64,000 bases of DNA from the NCBI GenBank assembly GCA_000310025.1, contig FN649727.1:3807343-3871342 (forward strand). The letters run 5' to 3'. The notes beneath the pieces are model-generated. The model did not search any database and had not been told where the DNA came from. It worked only from the letters and a program-made list of their open reading frames with translations. A program made the translations under genes and the position numbers. This DNA is from Ectocarpus siliculosus (lineage: Eukaryota > Sar > Phaeophyceae > Ectocarpales > Ectocarpaceae). Shown one piece after another: positions 11,000 through 24,100 of this stretch; position 1 is the stretch's first letter, and each line of letters opens with the position of its first letter.

Positions 11000-13900
11000 T
11001 CACGTTCTCCACGGTTTTTCTCGTAAAACCCTTCGAAGCCTAGAAGACTCCTTCGCCAATACAGCCAAGCGCCCTTCTATCTCTCGTATTTGCGCGCGCG
11101 CTTGCATGGTCTTGCTCGTCTTCGGCAGCAGCTTAGTTTGCTCCGCTTCTAGCTGTTGGCGCACAGCGAGCGAGTCATTCGGCGAAGTTTTGGAGTGAGG
11201 GTAAAGGAAAACGACGAGGGTCAGCCGAAGGATCACCTCAAAAGAGAGTAGTATTTGTGACATGACGAGACCCTCCTTGCCCTTGATTCCTCAAGAATAC
11301 TGGTTTCCATCCTTTGCAGGGCCAACAAGGAGCGCGCACCAATTTGGCCGTGGCCCTTTCGTGGAAGGTTTGTGTCTTTGTTTGCATGACGACATTGTCA
11401 CGTCTATCGAGAGACCATTCGCTTCAATCAGTACATGCCAAGGACCAACCAAAACCGTGCTTTCAACGGACAGGCAAGATAACAGTGAGTTGGCCTACGA
11501 GAAGTGCAAGATTTCAATTCTACACATGTCACCCACCTGAGATATTTCCATCTGTAGTAGCGTAAGTTTTCTTTCCACCTCGCGAGCTGGCCGAAGCTCA
11601 TCCTCTGCCGCATCCGTGGCAAACGGGGCCGACGCCCGCCTCTCACGACGAGTTATCGCTTCCTTGTCGGAGACACCAGGGGAGTCGCTCGTTCCGAGCA
11701 ACCTCCCTTGGGTGACAGATGAAAACCGCTCATTTGGAACTGCGGCACATGATTGCCTACGCCAAGGCCCTGATGCCCTCGTCGCGAAGGCTGACATCCC
11801 GAACCTGCTATGATCTGTCGGGCTTCGACTTTCCACAGCATCCGATTTGACAGACGCAGCAGTAGATTGTGATGCCTTGTGTCCCATGAGACCCTTCCTC
11901 GTTGCCTGGCTCTCGTCGAAAGATTCTGGGCTACCAACCTCGTTGTCGAAAATGGTCGGAAGGACCTGCCTCACGTCGGTTGCCCGATCGGGCTCGAGTC
12001 CGCTTGCCTCGCCCGTCACCTCCATCACTCCTGCACCAGCCCCGCTGAGGCTGCTACGGCGTGATGACATGGAGTCTCGACCCCTCCTGCACCCGGCGGC
12101 CGGGCAAGGTCTTGGCACCATGAAAGAAAAATCAGCTGTTGACGCATCATTGATGACATCTTCACCGGCGCGCGCCTTGTCCCGAAGCCCGACTTCATCT
12201 ATGGTACGCTCGCCATGCCCGCTGCAGACCTTGCCACGATCTCGACATTCCTCGCCTGTTCTACATTCTTCCCCGTAGGTGATAGGTGTACTATTTACAG
12301 CACCGTCACCGCTGCGTTCAAACAGACGCCGCCCGTTGCCGAGATTCTCGCGATCGCCGCACCCTCCGATCGCTTCGGGGGAGCCGCCTTGCGACAGAGG
12401 TGGCGTGTCGGTCCATGCCGGGTTTGCCCCCGTTAACGCCCCCTTCACCCCCGCTGAGTCATGATGCTGCCTATCTCCAATAAGGCAAAGCTCACGTCCT
12501 GTTGGTCTGGTTGGAGAGGCGTTTGTCTCGATCACAGCATGCACCCGCCGCCCTGATCCTGTTTTCTCCCGTGGTTCTTTTGAGGGGGACGACACCGCGA
12601 TATCTGTTCGCCACGCGTCGTTTTCTTCTTCCCTCTCGATGAGGATATTCCCAAGAGAAACGCCATGGCTTGCAGGATGACCGACTGCCGTGGCGACGTC
12701 CCTCGGAGGAATATGGTTCACCCCTGTTGCTGTAGTATTTTCGATGCCTGCTGTTGAAGTTCGCCTAAGGTTGTTGTTGGCGTGATTCACGATGTCCACC
12801 GCCGCCGTGTGATCCACCGAGCGCCCCACTGCCGTGCTGAGGGAGCTCGTTCGATGCCTGATAACATCTCGCCCCGCCGCGGGCACGTTGTGAAGAAGAT
12901 CTGACTCGACCGCCCCCCAGCTGCGTCTCATCGCCTCCGGTCCACCGCCGTCAGCAGCCGCAGCCGCCAGTGCGTCTGTTAAGGATTGCCCCGGCTTGTT
13001 CACCGCCCGCCCTTCAAAGCTAACCTTTTCGCCACTGTTAGCATCCTGCCAACGGACACTGTTTTGGAGAATACGAAGGTCGGAGGCTTCCTTGGCAGCC
13101 GCCTCGGCCCGCATCATGGCGGCCTTCACTGTTTCCGCTGAAGCGTTTGTGGCCTGCCAAGCTCGCTTTTTGTCTCGCTCGGCCTCTTCCAAGAGCTGGT
13201 CTTTATGGCGGAGCTCGGTCTCGAACGTCGAGTTCTTTTCTGCTCGTGCGGTAGCGCTGTCCCGCGCCTCCGTCAACAAGGCATCCTTACGGCGGGTTTC
13301 GGTTTCGAGGCGGGTGATGCGACCAAGTGCGCTGTGTAGCTCGGTGCTGAGGCGTTCGTTGTCGGCCTCAAGTGATTGCCTTCTTTCTCGCCATTCCTGG
13401 TGGATGGTGCGTGCATGGATAAGGGTATGTTCACCATAATCCCGGCGTTATCTTGGTGTGATTGAACGTTACACGAGTGCGACGAGAGCTGCATATTTGG
13501 CGAGTTGGCGAAGACCCATATTATGGTTGGTGATGCACGCAGCATGTGCCAATACCTCGGTGTTCGTTTGATGAACAAATTAGGGCACCGTGTACCTTGC
13601 CCAAATACATGCTCGCGAAGGCGACATGTGCGCTTGTTTGGCCTCAAGTTCATCCAGTCAATACTGACCCATGTATTGCACGGTTTCAACATTTCAACCA
13701 CTACACTGTACGGTATTGTGAACGCGATAACGCACTTACCAGGGCCTCGGCCTGGCGCGTGTCAAGTCTTTGTCGGGACTGTTTATTCTCCTCCTCAAGC
13801 GTGGTGATTTGCTTGATCAACGCATTCCGCCCCGATTCGTCTTGTTTGGCTTGCTTCAGACCAGCCTCAAGGAACTTAACCTGGGACAATGCACAGCAGT

Positions 13901-15270
13901 GGTAGCAGAAGTGGTAGCGGCAGCGACAGCGGGGTTCATACAATAGAAAAGTGAAACCCGTTGCCATGTCGCTGGAAATATATATTTTTTCGACTCTGTT
14001 ACGGTCGTGCCGAGGACAAGCTGCAGTTCGGTGCCACACCACAACAAAGAGATAGCGGTGAAGACCTGACGATGATATTATTGACAGACGTGGGGACATG
14101 CGCAACAAGAGGCTAGCGTTTTCAGATACTAAGAGCGTGAGGCCTAGCTTTTGGTTGCAGAATGGAAGCTTGGCTGCTATCAACAACAACATATTTGCGC
14201 GTACATCTCGCGTGCAGCAACCCACCACACAAACCATGAAATCACAACCTCTCTCTCACCCTCTCTTCCTTTTGAAGAAGCTGCGGAACTATTCGATCTA
14301 GGGCTTGCTTGAGCTCGGCTTCTCGCTCTCGTCCGATCGTGCGTGCTTTAGTGGTCTCCCCGTGATTTCCGTCGCCAACCAAGGTGAGGGGCTCATCGCT
14401 GCTCGCGACCACACCATCTGCTGCTCTTGCTACTGGTGGTCGCCCGGCCATCGTTGTCATAGTCGCGTGCGAAACCACGTCGATTGGCTCAGCTTTCCGG
14501 ATGTTCTCTCTGAACTTACTTTCAGCATCAGGTTCATGGTGGCGAAGCTCTTGCTGTCTTCCGCAACCTCCTCTTTGCTGCCGCGGAGAAGCCCAATTCG
14601 GATCGACGGTTGGGACAAGGAACGATGTACGGTGAGAAGTCGTCTTGTCATTCGCTTCGTCAGTCGACTGCCGCCGCCATGCTTCACCTCGATTGTCTGT
14701 AGCAACGCCAATCGGAGAGAACGACGTCACAGCAGCTGGCGTGAAACAAGCCCACCTTTGATGCCCCTCTAGCTCTCGCTCCTTCCCCGCAGGTACGCTT
14801 GTGGTGCTGGCACTGTCAGGGTGTGCTGGCCTCGTTGCTGCTGCTGGAGGTAGTAGTAGTGTTGCCGCCGAAGTGCTCGTGAATCCGGTAGGGAATAGAT
14901 CCGTGAGGAAGGTGTGGGTGTTGCTTTGATTGTCGGCTTTTGCTGAATTGGGATTGTAGTTGTTGCCGGGAAGGAAAGGTGGCAAGCCTTCACTCAACGC
15001 TATGAATTCGCTCACACCCTCTAGCTCTCCCTCCGGCTGGACCGTCTCGACAACGTCGACGGATGAGCCGCGCCGCGGATCTGCGAGCATGGAAGTGAGG
15101 GAACGCGGCTGGCGGTCCGTTGGGTCATGGTCACCGTTCAAGCCGTCGCACTCGTGCTGCTGCCGCCGACCCTCGATGCTGCTGATGTCGTTATTGCTCC
15201 GCATGCAATGTCCCTCAAGCGCCTCTTCGCCGGTCCTCGCTTCCGCGATCTTTGGTCGACAGGTTGACAT
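11000..15270 (-). CDS. Large Ser/Thr-rich coiled-coil protein
   Basis: Four exons (15270-14260, 13880-13740, 13396-11537, 11152-11000) all join in phase 0 with canonical borders and give about 1054 residues. The N-terminal third is polar and low complexity. From about residue 310 a coiled coil runs across three exons: REREAELKQALDRIVPQLL, FLEAGLKQAKQDESGRNALI, then EWRERRQSLEADNERLSTEL and a further 80 residues of heptads. A 450-residue disordered Ser/Arg/Gly-rich stretch follows. The end returns to coil (LEAEQTKLLPKTSKTM, REIEGRLAVLAKESSRLRRV). No catalytic domain is visible. Function is unknown; a scaffold, centrosomal or cytoskeletal role would be typical of such a layout but is only a guess. 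The upstream frame closes shortly before 15270, which supports that ATG. Confidence 0.7.
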
Positions 15271-17664
15271 ACAAAGGAGATATCCTCGATGACAGCTGAC
15301 GGATCGTCCGAGATGGAATGAGGAACCGCATGGGCGGGGCTCTGATATGTCCCTCCCCAGAGATAAGCCCCGGTGTCGACGGCTTCACATCTAACCGGGA
15401 TGTGTGATGTGTGATGGGTGTCTTGGTGTCTTGACTCGACGAGTTTCGAAATTGCACCGCAAAAAAGCGCGCGCGGGCGAACCGTCCCCTGTATGCCGCT
15501 CAAAGGGAGTAGGCGTTATTTCGAAAAAAGATCTGAGGTCAGCAGAGACCGAGAGAGACGGACAGAAGACCTGTGATCTTTAGGCCTATGTCATCAACAG
15601 TTTAGCACCCCGAAGGGCCACAGGAAACGCTCTTCGTACTACTCATTGGTGCAATTGGTGTCTACAGTAGGATGTGTGTCAGGTGTCAGGTTACCAAGCG
15701 TACGTATTTAGGGCAGTCCAGGGACGGGTACCTTTTACAGCAGCAATGCACTGCTGTACTACATCACTGCTGCACCAATGCGCTCGGAATCGCTACAGGC
15801 TCTGGCGATTATGCCGCATCAGGTACGAAAAACTGCTGTTCTTCCGCAATCCGCAACAAGGACGGGTCCCCCAATATCACTATACCCTCTTATCAAGGAC
15901 CGTATATCTATCGTTGTATGCATGTGCAATCTCCCTGCTGCTACAGTTGAACATGTCGCATACGAACACGACGACGCTAAATATCACCACCCCCAGACGT
16001 CCTCATTTATATCCATAGTACAGTGTAGACAAACTGGCGTAGATCAGCGTCCGCCTGACTTGCCTTTGGGTGAAGGGAAGCCTAAGCCGCAATCATTTCA
16101 AGGCCCGGTCGAAACGTGCTCAAGAACTGGACATCAAAAGAAAACTGCTTGCTGTAGACTACGTGTATTTATTTCGATTTGAGGTTCTTTGCACCATACA
16201 TATAGAACGCGCCCGCGCTTGAGAACCTCTAGTTTCGGCCGAGGCTGGCGTTCTTACAGTAGTTCCTGGAGCCATGCTACGAATGGCCACTATAATATAG
16301 GTTTTAATGTAGCGGGCAGCTCGCAAATGGTGCTCAAGTTCTTGAGAAAATATACTTTTTTTTACAAGGAAGGCTCAATTTCTTCACCCTTGGGTGCGGG
16401 CGCGCTTTCTGTAGCTTCTCTTTGAATCGGCCTGCTGCTGCTTGTTGACGATGATGCCACAACAAAACGTATAGCAAGAACACACGCCTTTGGGGGGAGC
16501 TCCATGGACACCCGTACAAACTTTACGTCTCATGCTGACCGGACCACCACAGTAAGCGGTATTTGAAGCTTCATCAAAACGGCTTTTCTAAAGCTATCAA
16601 CGGATTCTGGTCGGTACATTTTTGGCGATGCCGATTGATGGCAAACGAACATCATTCAAACTCGAGGGAAAAATGTCCCCCTCTGATGTTTTACAATGCT
16701 TTTCAGGTGTGGGGCAGGGAGACCTACAAGAGAACATGATGCATGGTAGTTCCAACCAAGCAAGGGTAGCGCGACATTGGCTCGGATGACAGGACTACGC
16801 TAGGGCGGGAAACGATCGGGTATCTTCGAGCAAACGCTCTGTAAAGCGAGACTCAGGAACTGCTCGGTGTACAAGGCATTGGTTCAACTTCTTTTTTCGT
16901 ATTCAGGGTTATCAACCCCCGATTGCCCACCACCCATTTTGAACAAGAAGATGCCACAAAAACGTCCCTCCAACGCGTGTCTACTACTGGTGCCTTTCCG
17001 TGCTTCATGACCGCCAGCACCACCAGGATGTGCTATTCGTCGATGGCCATCGGGCTCCGACCGACAGTTCACTAGATCTCACAAAACAAGCACTACAGTG
17101 AGATCTCCACTAGCGGCGTGCCGGCACGCCAAATGGTGTGACAAGTACACTCGCGCTCTCGTCATATCATCATAGGCGGGTTACGGCCAGTTGAATTCCG
17201 CGCTGGTCCTTCTTCCCGTGGAATTTGTTTGCATCCTGCCCTTGGTCGGTTTCCGCGGTAGATACTATGATCGATAACTAACTCCGTTAACCTGCTCCAC
17301 GACCGTTCGCACCTGCAATTCGGAGTAGGAACGAGAGTCGAACAAAGCAAGCAATCTGCTTGTACATTACTTGAGCAATGAACCGAAGGTGACATCCAGC
17401 TCGTGAAGTGTTTCCTGTGCTAGATGGTGGCACGAATGAATTCCGACCGAGCTTCTCGTGCATGCTCTGATCAGTTCACTCCAATTTCCATTTCCGCGGG
17501 CAACGCGATGGCTACACCCCATTCCAACCCGTTTACACGCACCACCGAAGGGATTCCCCGTACAGCTCGCATGCTCCCACGTTTGTGAGGCTCTGCGGCG
17601 GTTGCCTCGCTCTCAAAACATCGCCAAATCGTTAGTCGCCCCTTTCACCGCGAATCCGTTCCTC
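15271..17664. other. Intergenic region
   Basis: The region lies between the 5' end of the coiled-coil gene and the 3' end of the HAD-fold gene. It is AT-richer than the exons and holds several copies of the short CAGCAGT/ACTGCTG motif (for example near 15738-15760). No gene is seen. Confidence 0.5.
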
Positions 17665-19590
17665 CTAAGTTTCTGGACAGGGCAACACTTCATCACCCCC
17701 TGCTACGTACTGCTGCTCGTCCGTAGGGCCACTCCCACCTACCTCGTCGATATCTCGCACAACAAAGGTCTGGATCACGCCTTCCCGCCGGCTATTCGGA
17801 GGGTAATACCTCGCGGTGAACATGTTTGCCTCGGTAGCGGCGCTCAGGAGAGGGTTGCTCGACCCCACCAACAACACGTCCGCCCCTCCTCTTCTCCCTT
17901 CTCCCATGCCCAGCTCTCTGCTTGCCCTGACAACGCCCGCCTCCACGCCATCCAACTCCAAGTCCTCCGGCGAAACGGCGGTCGTGACCCGGATGGACTG
18001 CTGCCGCAGCTGCCTGACGAAGCTCTCGAACTCTCGGGGGCTCGTTTGCGGCCCCGCTATCACGCCAAGGCGCAAGCTCCTAGCCGCCAGGTAAGTGAGC
18101 AGGTCCCCCGCGCCTTGTCTGAGCATCCAAGCCGAATGCAAGTTTGCCGCCTCGGTGCTTGAAACGAGATTTCTCGCTGCGAAGAGGTCGGCATCGCCGC
18201 CGGGCTGAGAGCCGGCGGTGGCTGCGGGGCTGGCGGAAATACTCCCTGCGCCGGTTTTCTTCCGCAGCTGTCGTAACAAACGGAAGAGAGTTGTTGTTGG
18301 GGCTCAGTTTTTTGGAACATGGACGGGGCGGATGGGGGCGGAAGGCGCATGGAGCGGCGCGCTGTTGGATATATGTGCCCCCTCAAGGTTACAACACTCG
18401 AACACATGCTGCTGTGACACTCGTGCACGGTGGTTTGCTGAGCACAGGTGGGGGGACGGGAAAGTAGGTCAGGCGGAAAGGACCCACAGGGGGAGATGGG
18501 AGCGAGTGCGAAAGAAAATGCCTATGGCTACGCACGAGGGCAGTAGTTGCGCTGCCGTTGGTTACGAGCTGCGTGTTGTGGAGACCCCCGGTCGTGTGTA
18601 TGGCTGACCCAAGTCGCACCTTCTCCATGTACTTTGCTTTGGGATCTGAGTCCTGGGAAACTCTCGGTCGTTGCTCTCTTTGTTGCTTAGCGGGCGGAGT
18701 CGGTGCAGATGATGAAGTCACAGAAGCTCCCATCTTGTCCTTCAGGTCGGCTATCAACGCCCGCCCCAGCTCTTGCAATCTGTCCCCTCTTCCCTTGCCC
18801 AGGACGCCCGTAATTTCGTCTACAAGGTTTTCTCCGGACGGAGTCAAGGGGTCAAAACTGGTGGAGGGCGACGCAGGTGCACCTGGGATGCTGCTGCTGC
18901 TACTTCTGCTGCTTGGGGATGAGCTCGCGGTGATACTCTTTCGTTCATGATTTGATCCCGCCAGGAGATCGTACTGGAACAGCACGGCCTTCAATGGCGT
19001 AAAATAAAAAGACCACACGCGCGCGAGGGCCGACGATACGGGGTAACGGTGAAGGTAGACGTAAGTTGCGCTCTAACCGCATTTCTGCAATGTGTGCTAC
19101 AAAATGAAGTGGTAGAGACTCTACAGCTATCCACTAGTATTGTTGGCTACACAAATGCTGTGCCTGCGGCGGTCACGCTTGCTGTACAATGGCGGTGTGT
19201 CAGCCGTCACAACGCCGACCATACCGTCGACGCAAGCCTACGCAGTATTCACAATCGGAGCTTCACCGAAGCACGTGACTACGAGTAACAAACATGGTCC
19301 ACCTTGAGCTTCAGATTCTTCCCCACAGAAAACTTCTCGGGCAAGGGAGCCTTCAGGTCGTTGGGAGAAGGTGCGGCCGGAGCATACTCGGAGTAGGTCC
19401 TGCCTGCTGATTTAGGAACAACGATCGAAGACCATCTCCTCAAATGGCCGAGTTCACGACATCGTCGCATGGCTACAAGGGAGGCAATCGTAGGTGTGTT
19501 TGGCTCTTCTGTAACAAGTGGAGGCAATCTTCTTTGCTGTGTTGTTGCGTCTGGTGTCTTCTCTTGTGGGGTGCAGACTTGAGTGACCAT
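17665..19590 (-). CDS. HAD-fold protein with degenerate catalytic motifs
   Basis: Exons 19590-19303, 18988-18620 and 18267-17665 join in phase 0. Exon 2 opens AVLFQYDLLAG, which sits where HAD proteins have hhhhDxD (motif I), with Q and Y before a single D. A Ser/Pro-rich insertion follows. Exon 3 carries LLTYLAARSLRLGVIAG (motif II-like strand), TAVSPEDLE, and DVLLVGSSNPLLSAATEANM, which matches the motif IV region where active enzymes show D-x(3,4)-D. Because the key Asp residues are absent or displaced, catalysis is doubtful. The start is uncertain: an upstream start at 19590 gives 419 residues, whereas the ATG at 19470 (MRRCRELGHLRRWSS, which looks like an organelle-targeting peptide) gives about 379. 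The fold call is moderately firm; the function is unknown. Confidence 0.6.
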
Positions 19591-21126
19591 CGCAAGCGGG
19601 CGAAGGGGTTCCGCAGTATGGTACCGCCGTGCTGACGGTGCTAATTGTAATAACAGCAGTCCCGTCGATACATAGGTCCATGTGCATCAGGTGCACGTAT
19701 GCATGTGTGCATGTTGCAGTAGAACAGACCGTTGATGCGTAGATACGCTGTACAGGTAAGCTGTAGATAAGCACATGACCAATATGTGCATGCGTGCATG
19801 CAGTATTACAGGGCGTGTATCTTGTGCTGTGGTTCTGGTGCTGACAAGTGTTCTTGAGATAAGGCCCGATCCGAAATGACTGTCGTTTCGCGAGGTTTTC
19901 AAAAGTTCCCAACCTGCTTGCACATCCATCTCATGCCCGCGAGGATAATCAGTTACCGCTCGTTGAACACACTGCGCAGTAGTGGATCTCTTGGTGAGTG
20001 GGTGAAACTCTCCCCAGCGCGGATTATGTCAGGCCCAGACGCTGCTGTTGAATCGATCGATTGAGAACGCGACCTCTACCAGCAAGCAAGCGCTGTTTAG
20101 CGCATCAGAGACGCTGTTCGATGCCGTCGGAGTCGACTCCAACCCAGGCACACCTCTACAGTCGAAACATTTCCCCTAATCTTTTGTTCCCGCCAGGTCT
20201 GAAACTAATATGGTAGATGCAGAGACGCACGTGCGTACGGCCGTTTTTTTCCCGCCTCTTTTGTCTTTAGTCTACTGCAACACGCGACGTACACTACAAG
20301 TATATCGCATTTTCCATTGAAGACTTACACAGCAGTAGGGAAAACTGCAGTGAATGGGTTGGCCTCTGTTCTTTCTGACACATTCCCCATTGCCATAGGC
20401 AACTGGCACTTGTCCCTTTGACGGAAAATCGGGCGTCATGTATGTGCAACCCCGTTCTTCCGAACGTACATCGTCAGGAAACTCAACAATGCATCTATTT
20501 AGCTGATCAATGGATACTCAACAATATCTATTTAGCTGATCAATGGATAATTTTGAACTGTGCGGGGCGGCAACGAATCGTGTTATAGTAGTGGCTTTCG
20601 GGGGCGTGTACGGCCAGAATCGCACACAAGCATTTCATAAGGTTGCAGCCATACCGCATGAATCCCTCAACACCCGCTGCATATCAAGCTACAAGAATCT
20701 GATCTGGTTTCTCTCGCGTGGTAGTCTACTGGTGATAAATTGTCTCGACTACCAAACCAACAACAGGTGTTTGCTTGTCTCCTCTTTCCCTTCTCTAAGG
20801 TATGTATCCCGATCTACGCATGGCGTGAAACGCGCTCGAAGATTGTCCCGTACATCATGTCCGCCCGCTCTGCCGTTTTCCTCATCTGTTGCCCCAAGAC
20901 TCCAAGACTTGGAATCACAACGTACCCTCGACCCACACGAATGTGGATCCCTACACTCGTGCGTCTTTCTGGCAAATGATATTTTCACAGGGATTTTCTC
21001 ATCGTCCGCAAATGAACAATCACAACAACGCCACAACGCTAATACTACACGTTTGTATTACTGTACTATTGACAAGCTTCTTTGAAGCCGTCATAACCGA
21101 GATGGGGGGCGCCTGTGACACTTCGT
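19591..21126. other. Intergenic region with a short direct repeat
   Basis: The region lies between the HAD-fold gene start and the FANCI stop. It has TGCATG-rich sequence around 19690-19800 and a tandem duplication at 20482-20549. The frame at 20543-21085 has no domain and no splice support, so no gene is called. Confidence 0.5.
20482..20549. repeat. Direct repeat, about 34 bases x 2
   Basis: CTCAACAAT(GC)ATCTATTTAGCTGATCAATGGATA occurs twice back to back with only a two-base difference, so it is a recent tandem duplication. Confidence 0.85.
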
Positions 21127-24100
21127 CTACTCGTCGTCGCCGCTTCCCTCCTCTTCGTCACCATCCTGCTCCTCCTCCTGATCCCCCTCGTCGCAACCCT
21201 CCTCTTCCTCCTCCTCCTCCTCCTCTTCTTCCTGATCATCGTCCTCCTCGTCATCTCCTTGCCGCCTTTTGCTCTGCCAAAAAAATTGAACGGGAAGTTG
21301 CACGTGAACTTACATGAGAATCGAAAAAGAGGCTTCAAGAGTTGAACAGCTATCACGAAGGAAATCAACAACGAAGGGAATGGCAGGCAGAAAAACAACA
21401 AAAAAGGACCAACATTTTGGTTCACAGTCCGAGCAATTTTCGGTAATTTTGATCCCCGATTTGACGAGACGTTGAGGGATCTCACCTTGCGAATTGATAA
21501 AATGAAATTATCGATTGATTGATGTTTCTTGGAGTATTGAGCGATAGATAGAGACTTTGTCGATTGTCTTTGCCCCCCTTCTCCTTCCCTCCACCGCATG
21601 GCCCTCATAACGAATTGTGCTTCTTGCAACCCGAACAAATCCGTTCAAAAATGACGTGCAAAAATACGTAAAACATGTTTGCTCATGATCTACCACACAA
21701 TGACGGAGTTTCCCCACAGCCTCTTCGCTTGAGGCCTAACAGAGCCCGGCTGTGCACGGTTCCAAGTCTCCCTTGATGATCTTCGTTGCGGCCGGTGTCG
21801 TGGGACCAAGGTTAATATTCTTCCTGGCTGGATCCGGCCTCCTCATCGAACGGTCTTATCTTATTTTTGCATGTTTCCTTCACAGGTTGTTTTCTTATCC
21901 AGAATACCTATGAATACGAACCTCCAAAATACCTATGAGTGCAAACCTCCCAAAATACCTGTGAATACAAACCTCCAAAACTCGCCTTGTTATGCTTCGC
22001 GTCCTTCTTCTTCTTCGCAGAGGTCTTTCCGGTGTCTTTCTTCTTCTTGCCGGTGGCCCCGCGTTTGCGCTTCTGCCGGGAAGCCCTCACCTCCTCCTGG
22101 CACTCGGCGACCACTTTCTGGTCGATCCTGAAGTCTCGGTCGACGCGGCTGGTCACCCACTTGGGTAGGTCCAGCGAGCCCTTGCACTGCTTGCCCAGCA
22201 GGAGGAGCTGGACATCGCACTCTTCGATCTGCAAGAGCGGCAAGCCAGGTAGTAGGTGCGTGCATGAAGGGATTGAAAGGCCGCCAACGACAGTAGTAGA
22301 GGAAGTGTGTAGATGCCACACGGTAGATCTACACGGTCTGCGCGGTGTGGCGAGCCAGCCTACATCATCTTTTATTTGACAAAAACAATCGCAATACGAG
22401 TGCTATCATATACCATGCAGAGACCACGCTGTAGATCTGCACGATCGGCGCGGTGTCGCGCGAGCAGCAGGGGCATACTGCACACCACCATCTTTCAACT
22501 CGTACTATGTACAGATATCTTACTGTTCCACCTGGAATATGAGGCCGAACTTTGTGAACAACACCACCAGACCCCTGCAACAAAAACACAGGGCGACAGC
22601 AAATACATAACAACAACACACGCGCAACACTACCGATCGATACGGTACGCCACCTGAAAAATGAGGGCGGGCACGAGACGGCTCTGGCGGGTGATACTGT
22701 TCTTCGTCGTGGCGTTGTTCTTCGTCATGTTGTTCTTCGTCGTCTCGTCCTCCCCGTCCAGGTTCGGCAGGAGTTCTTGGAGGGCCTTGGTGAAGCCCTG
22801 CTTGGTAGCCAGCACGTGCTTGAGGCCCGCGCCAATGTAAGCCTTCTTGAGGGACAGTCGCACCTTTAGGACCTGGATGGAAACAAAACAAAGACAGGAA
22901 AATAACGCATAATTGACACATGCAGGTGTTTGGCGACGCAGATGTAAGCGAGGACCGCTCTTTCATGGCGAATTTTGTGTTTGGTCTCAGCGCGCGCTAA
23001 TCTAGTCGTAGGAGGAAATACGTCCCCAGAGAAATCTTGCGGGCCCGCAGAATCTTCCGCGTGTAAGGGATAGGCTCTGCAAGACCAGACAGCGCTTGGA
23101 TTTGTTTGTCCCGCCACAAAGACGTCTTTTCATTGCTCAGCCGGTTTCCGCGATCGATCCTAACTAAAGAAACACACACAAACACCCCCTTCCAAGGACC
23201 TCGCGGACTGTTAGTCGTTTCTGTCCCAACAAAGACGGACGTCTTTCCGTTAGCCGCAACTCTTAAGCTTAACGTAAGGAGAGGGAATCACTAATGCAAA
23301 GAGAGGAAATGACCAATGCAAAGTGAGGGAATAACTCGCGACAAACGTTGGGGCTAGCCGAGGCCCCCCTCGACCTCGTTGCTCACATAGCCCCCTCTCC
23401 CGCCCTTGTACGTATGCATAACGCTCCGTGGACTCCACGGCGGATGTCCCCCTTTCGCCTCGCGGGAGCACAGCCGCAAAACTCTGCTGCTACGTCGCCG
23501 CCCCTGCTCCTCCTCCTCCTTAGCTGTTGCCCTCTTCAACAAGGCTCATCTACACAGCAGTGTTGTGAAGAGAAACAACACACACAACCGTACACGCAGA
23601 GAGAAACAACCTTCAAAAGCACACATTTTCAAAACCCACACCATCTCCACACTAAAACTAGCACTACTGCGCAGCAGAGAAACAACTACATGAGCACACC
23701 CACACCCTTTACCTTTACCTTTGTCATGGTGCGGAACACGCGGGTTGCGCTCGACACCAGCTTCTCCACAGACCTCCCGGGCATCTTGCTCGCCAGCAGC
23801 ACGGTCAGGGCGTTCATCACCACGCGGAGGCGGTCGCACACCAGGGTCTCCCTGCGATCGAGGGGGTCTCTCTCGCCGACCCCGCCGTCGCTCCTTATCC
23901 CAGCGGCGTCTTCGTCCGAGTCAGAGTTGCGGCCGAAGTCGGCGCAGGACCCGTCGTCGGAGCTGAGGTCGTCCTGAAAGGGTGAAAAGGGCGGACGGGA
24001 CGGACGGACTTGAGGGCGAGGGTGAGGGTGGAGTATTTGGTATGCTGCTGCTGCCTTTGTTGTCGTTGGTGTTACTGCTGTTGATGTCCATACTAGAACG

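Noticed and set aside
20543-21085. 180-codon plus-strand frame
   Set aside because: No domain, starts within a tandem duplication, and has mixed composition without splice signals.
22997-23185. Additional FANCI exon between 23719 and 22872
   Set aside because: The flanking exons join directly in phase 0 and align continuously with the family. The frame here shows no matching block.
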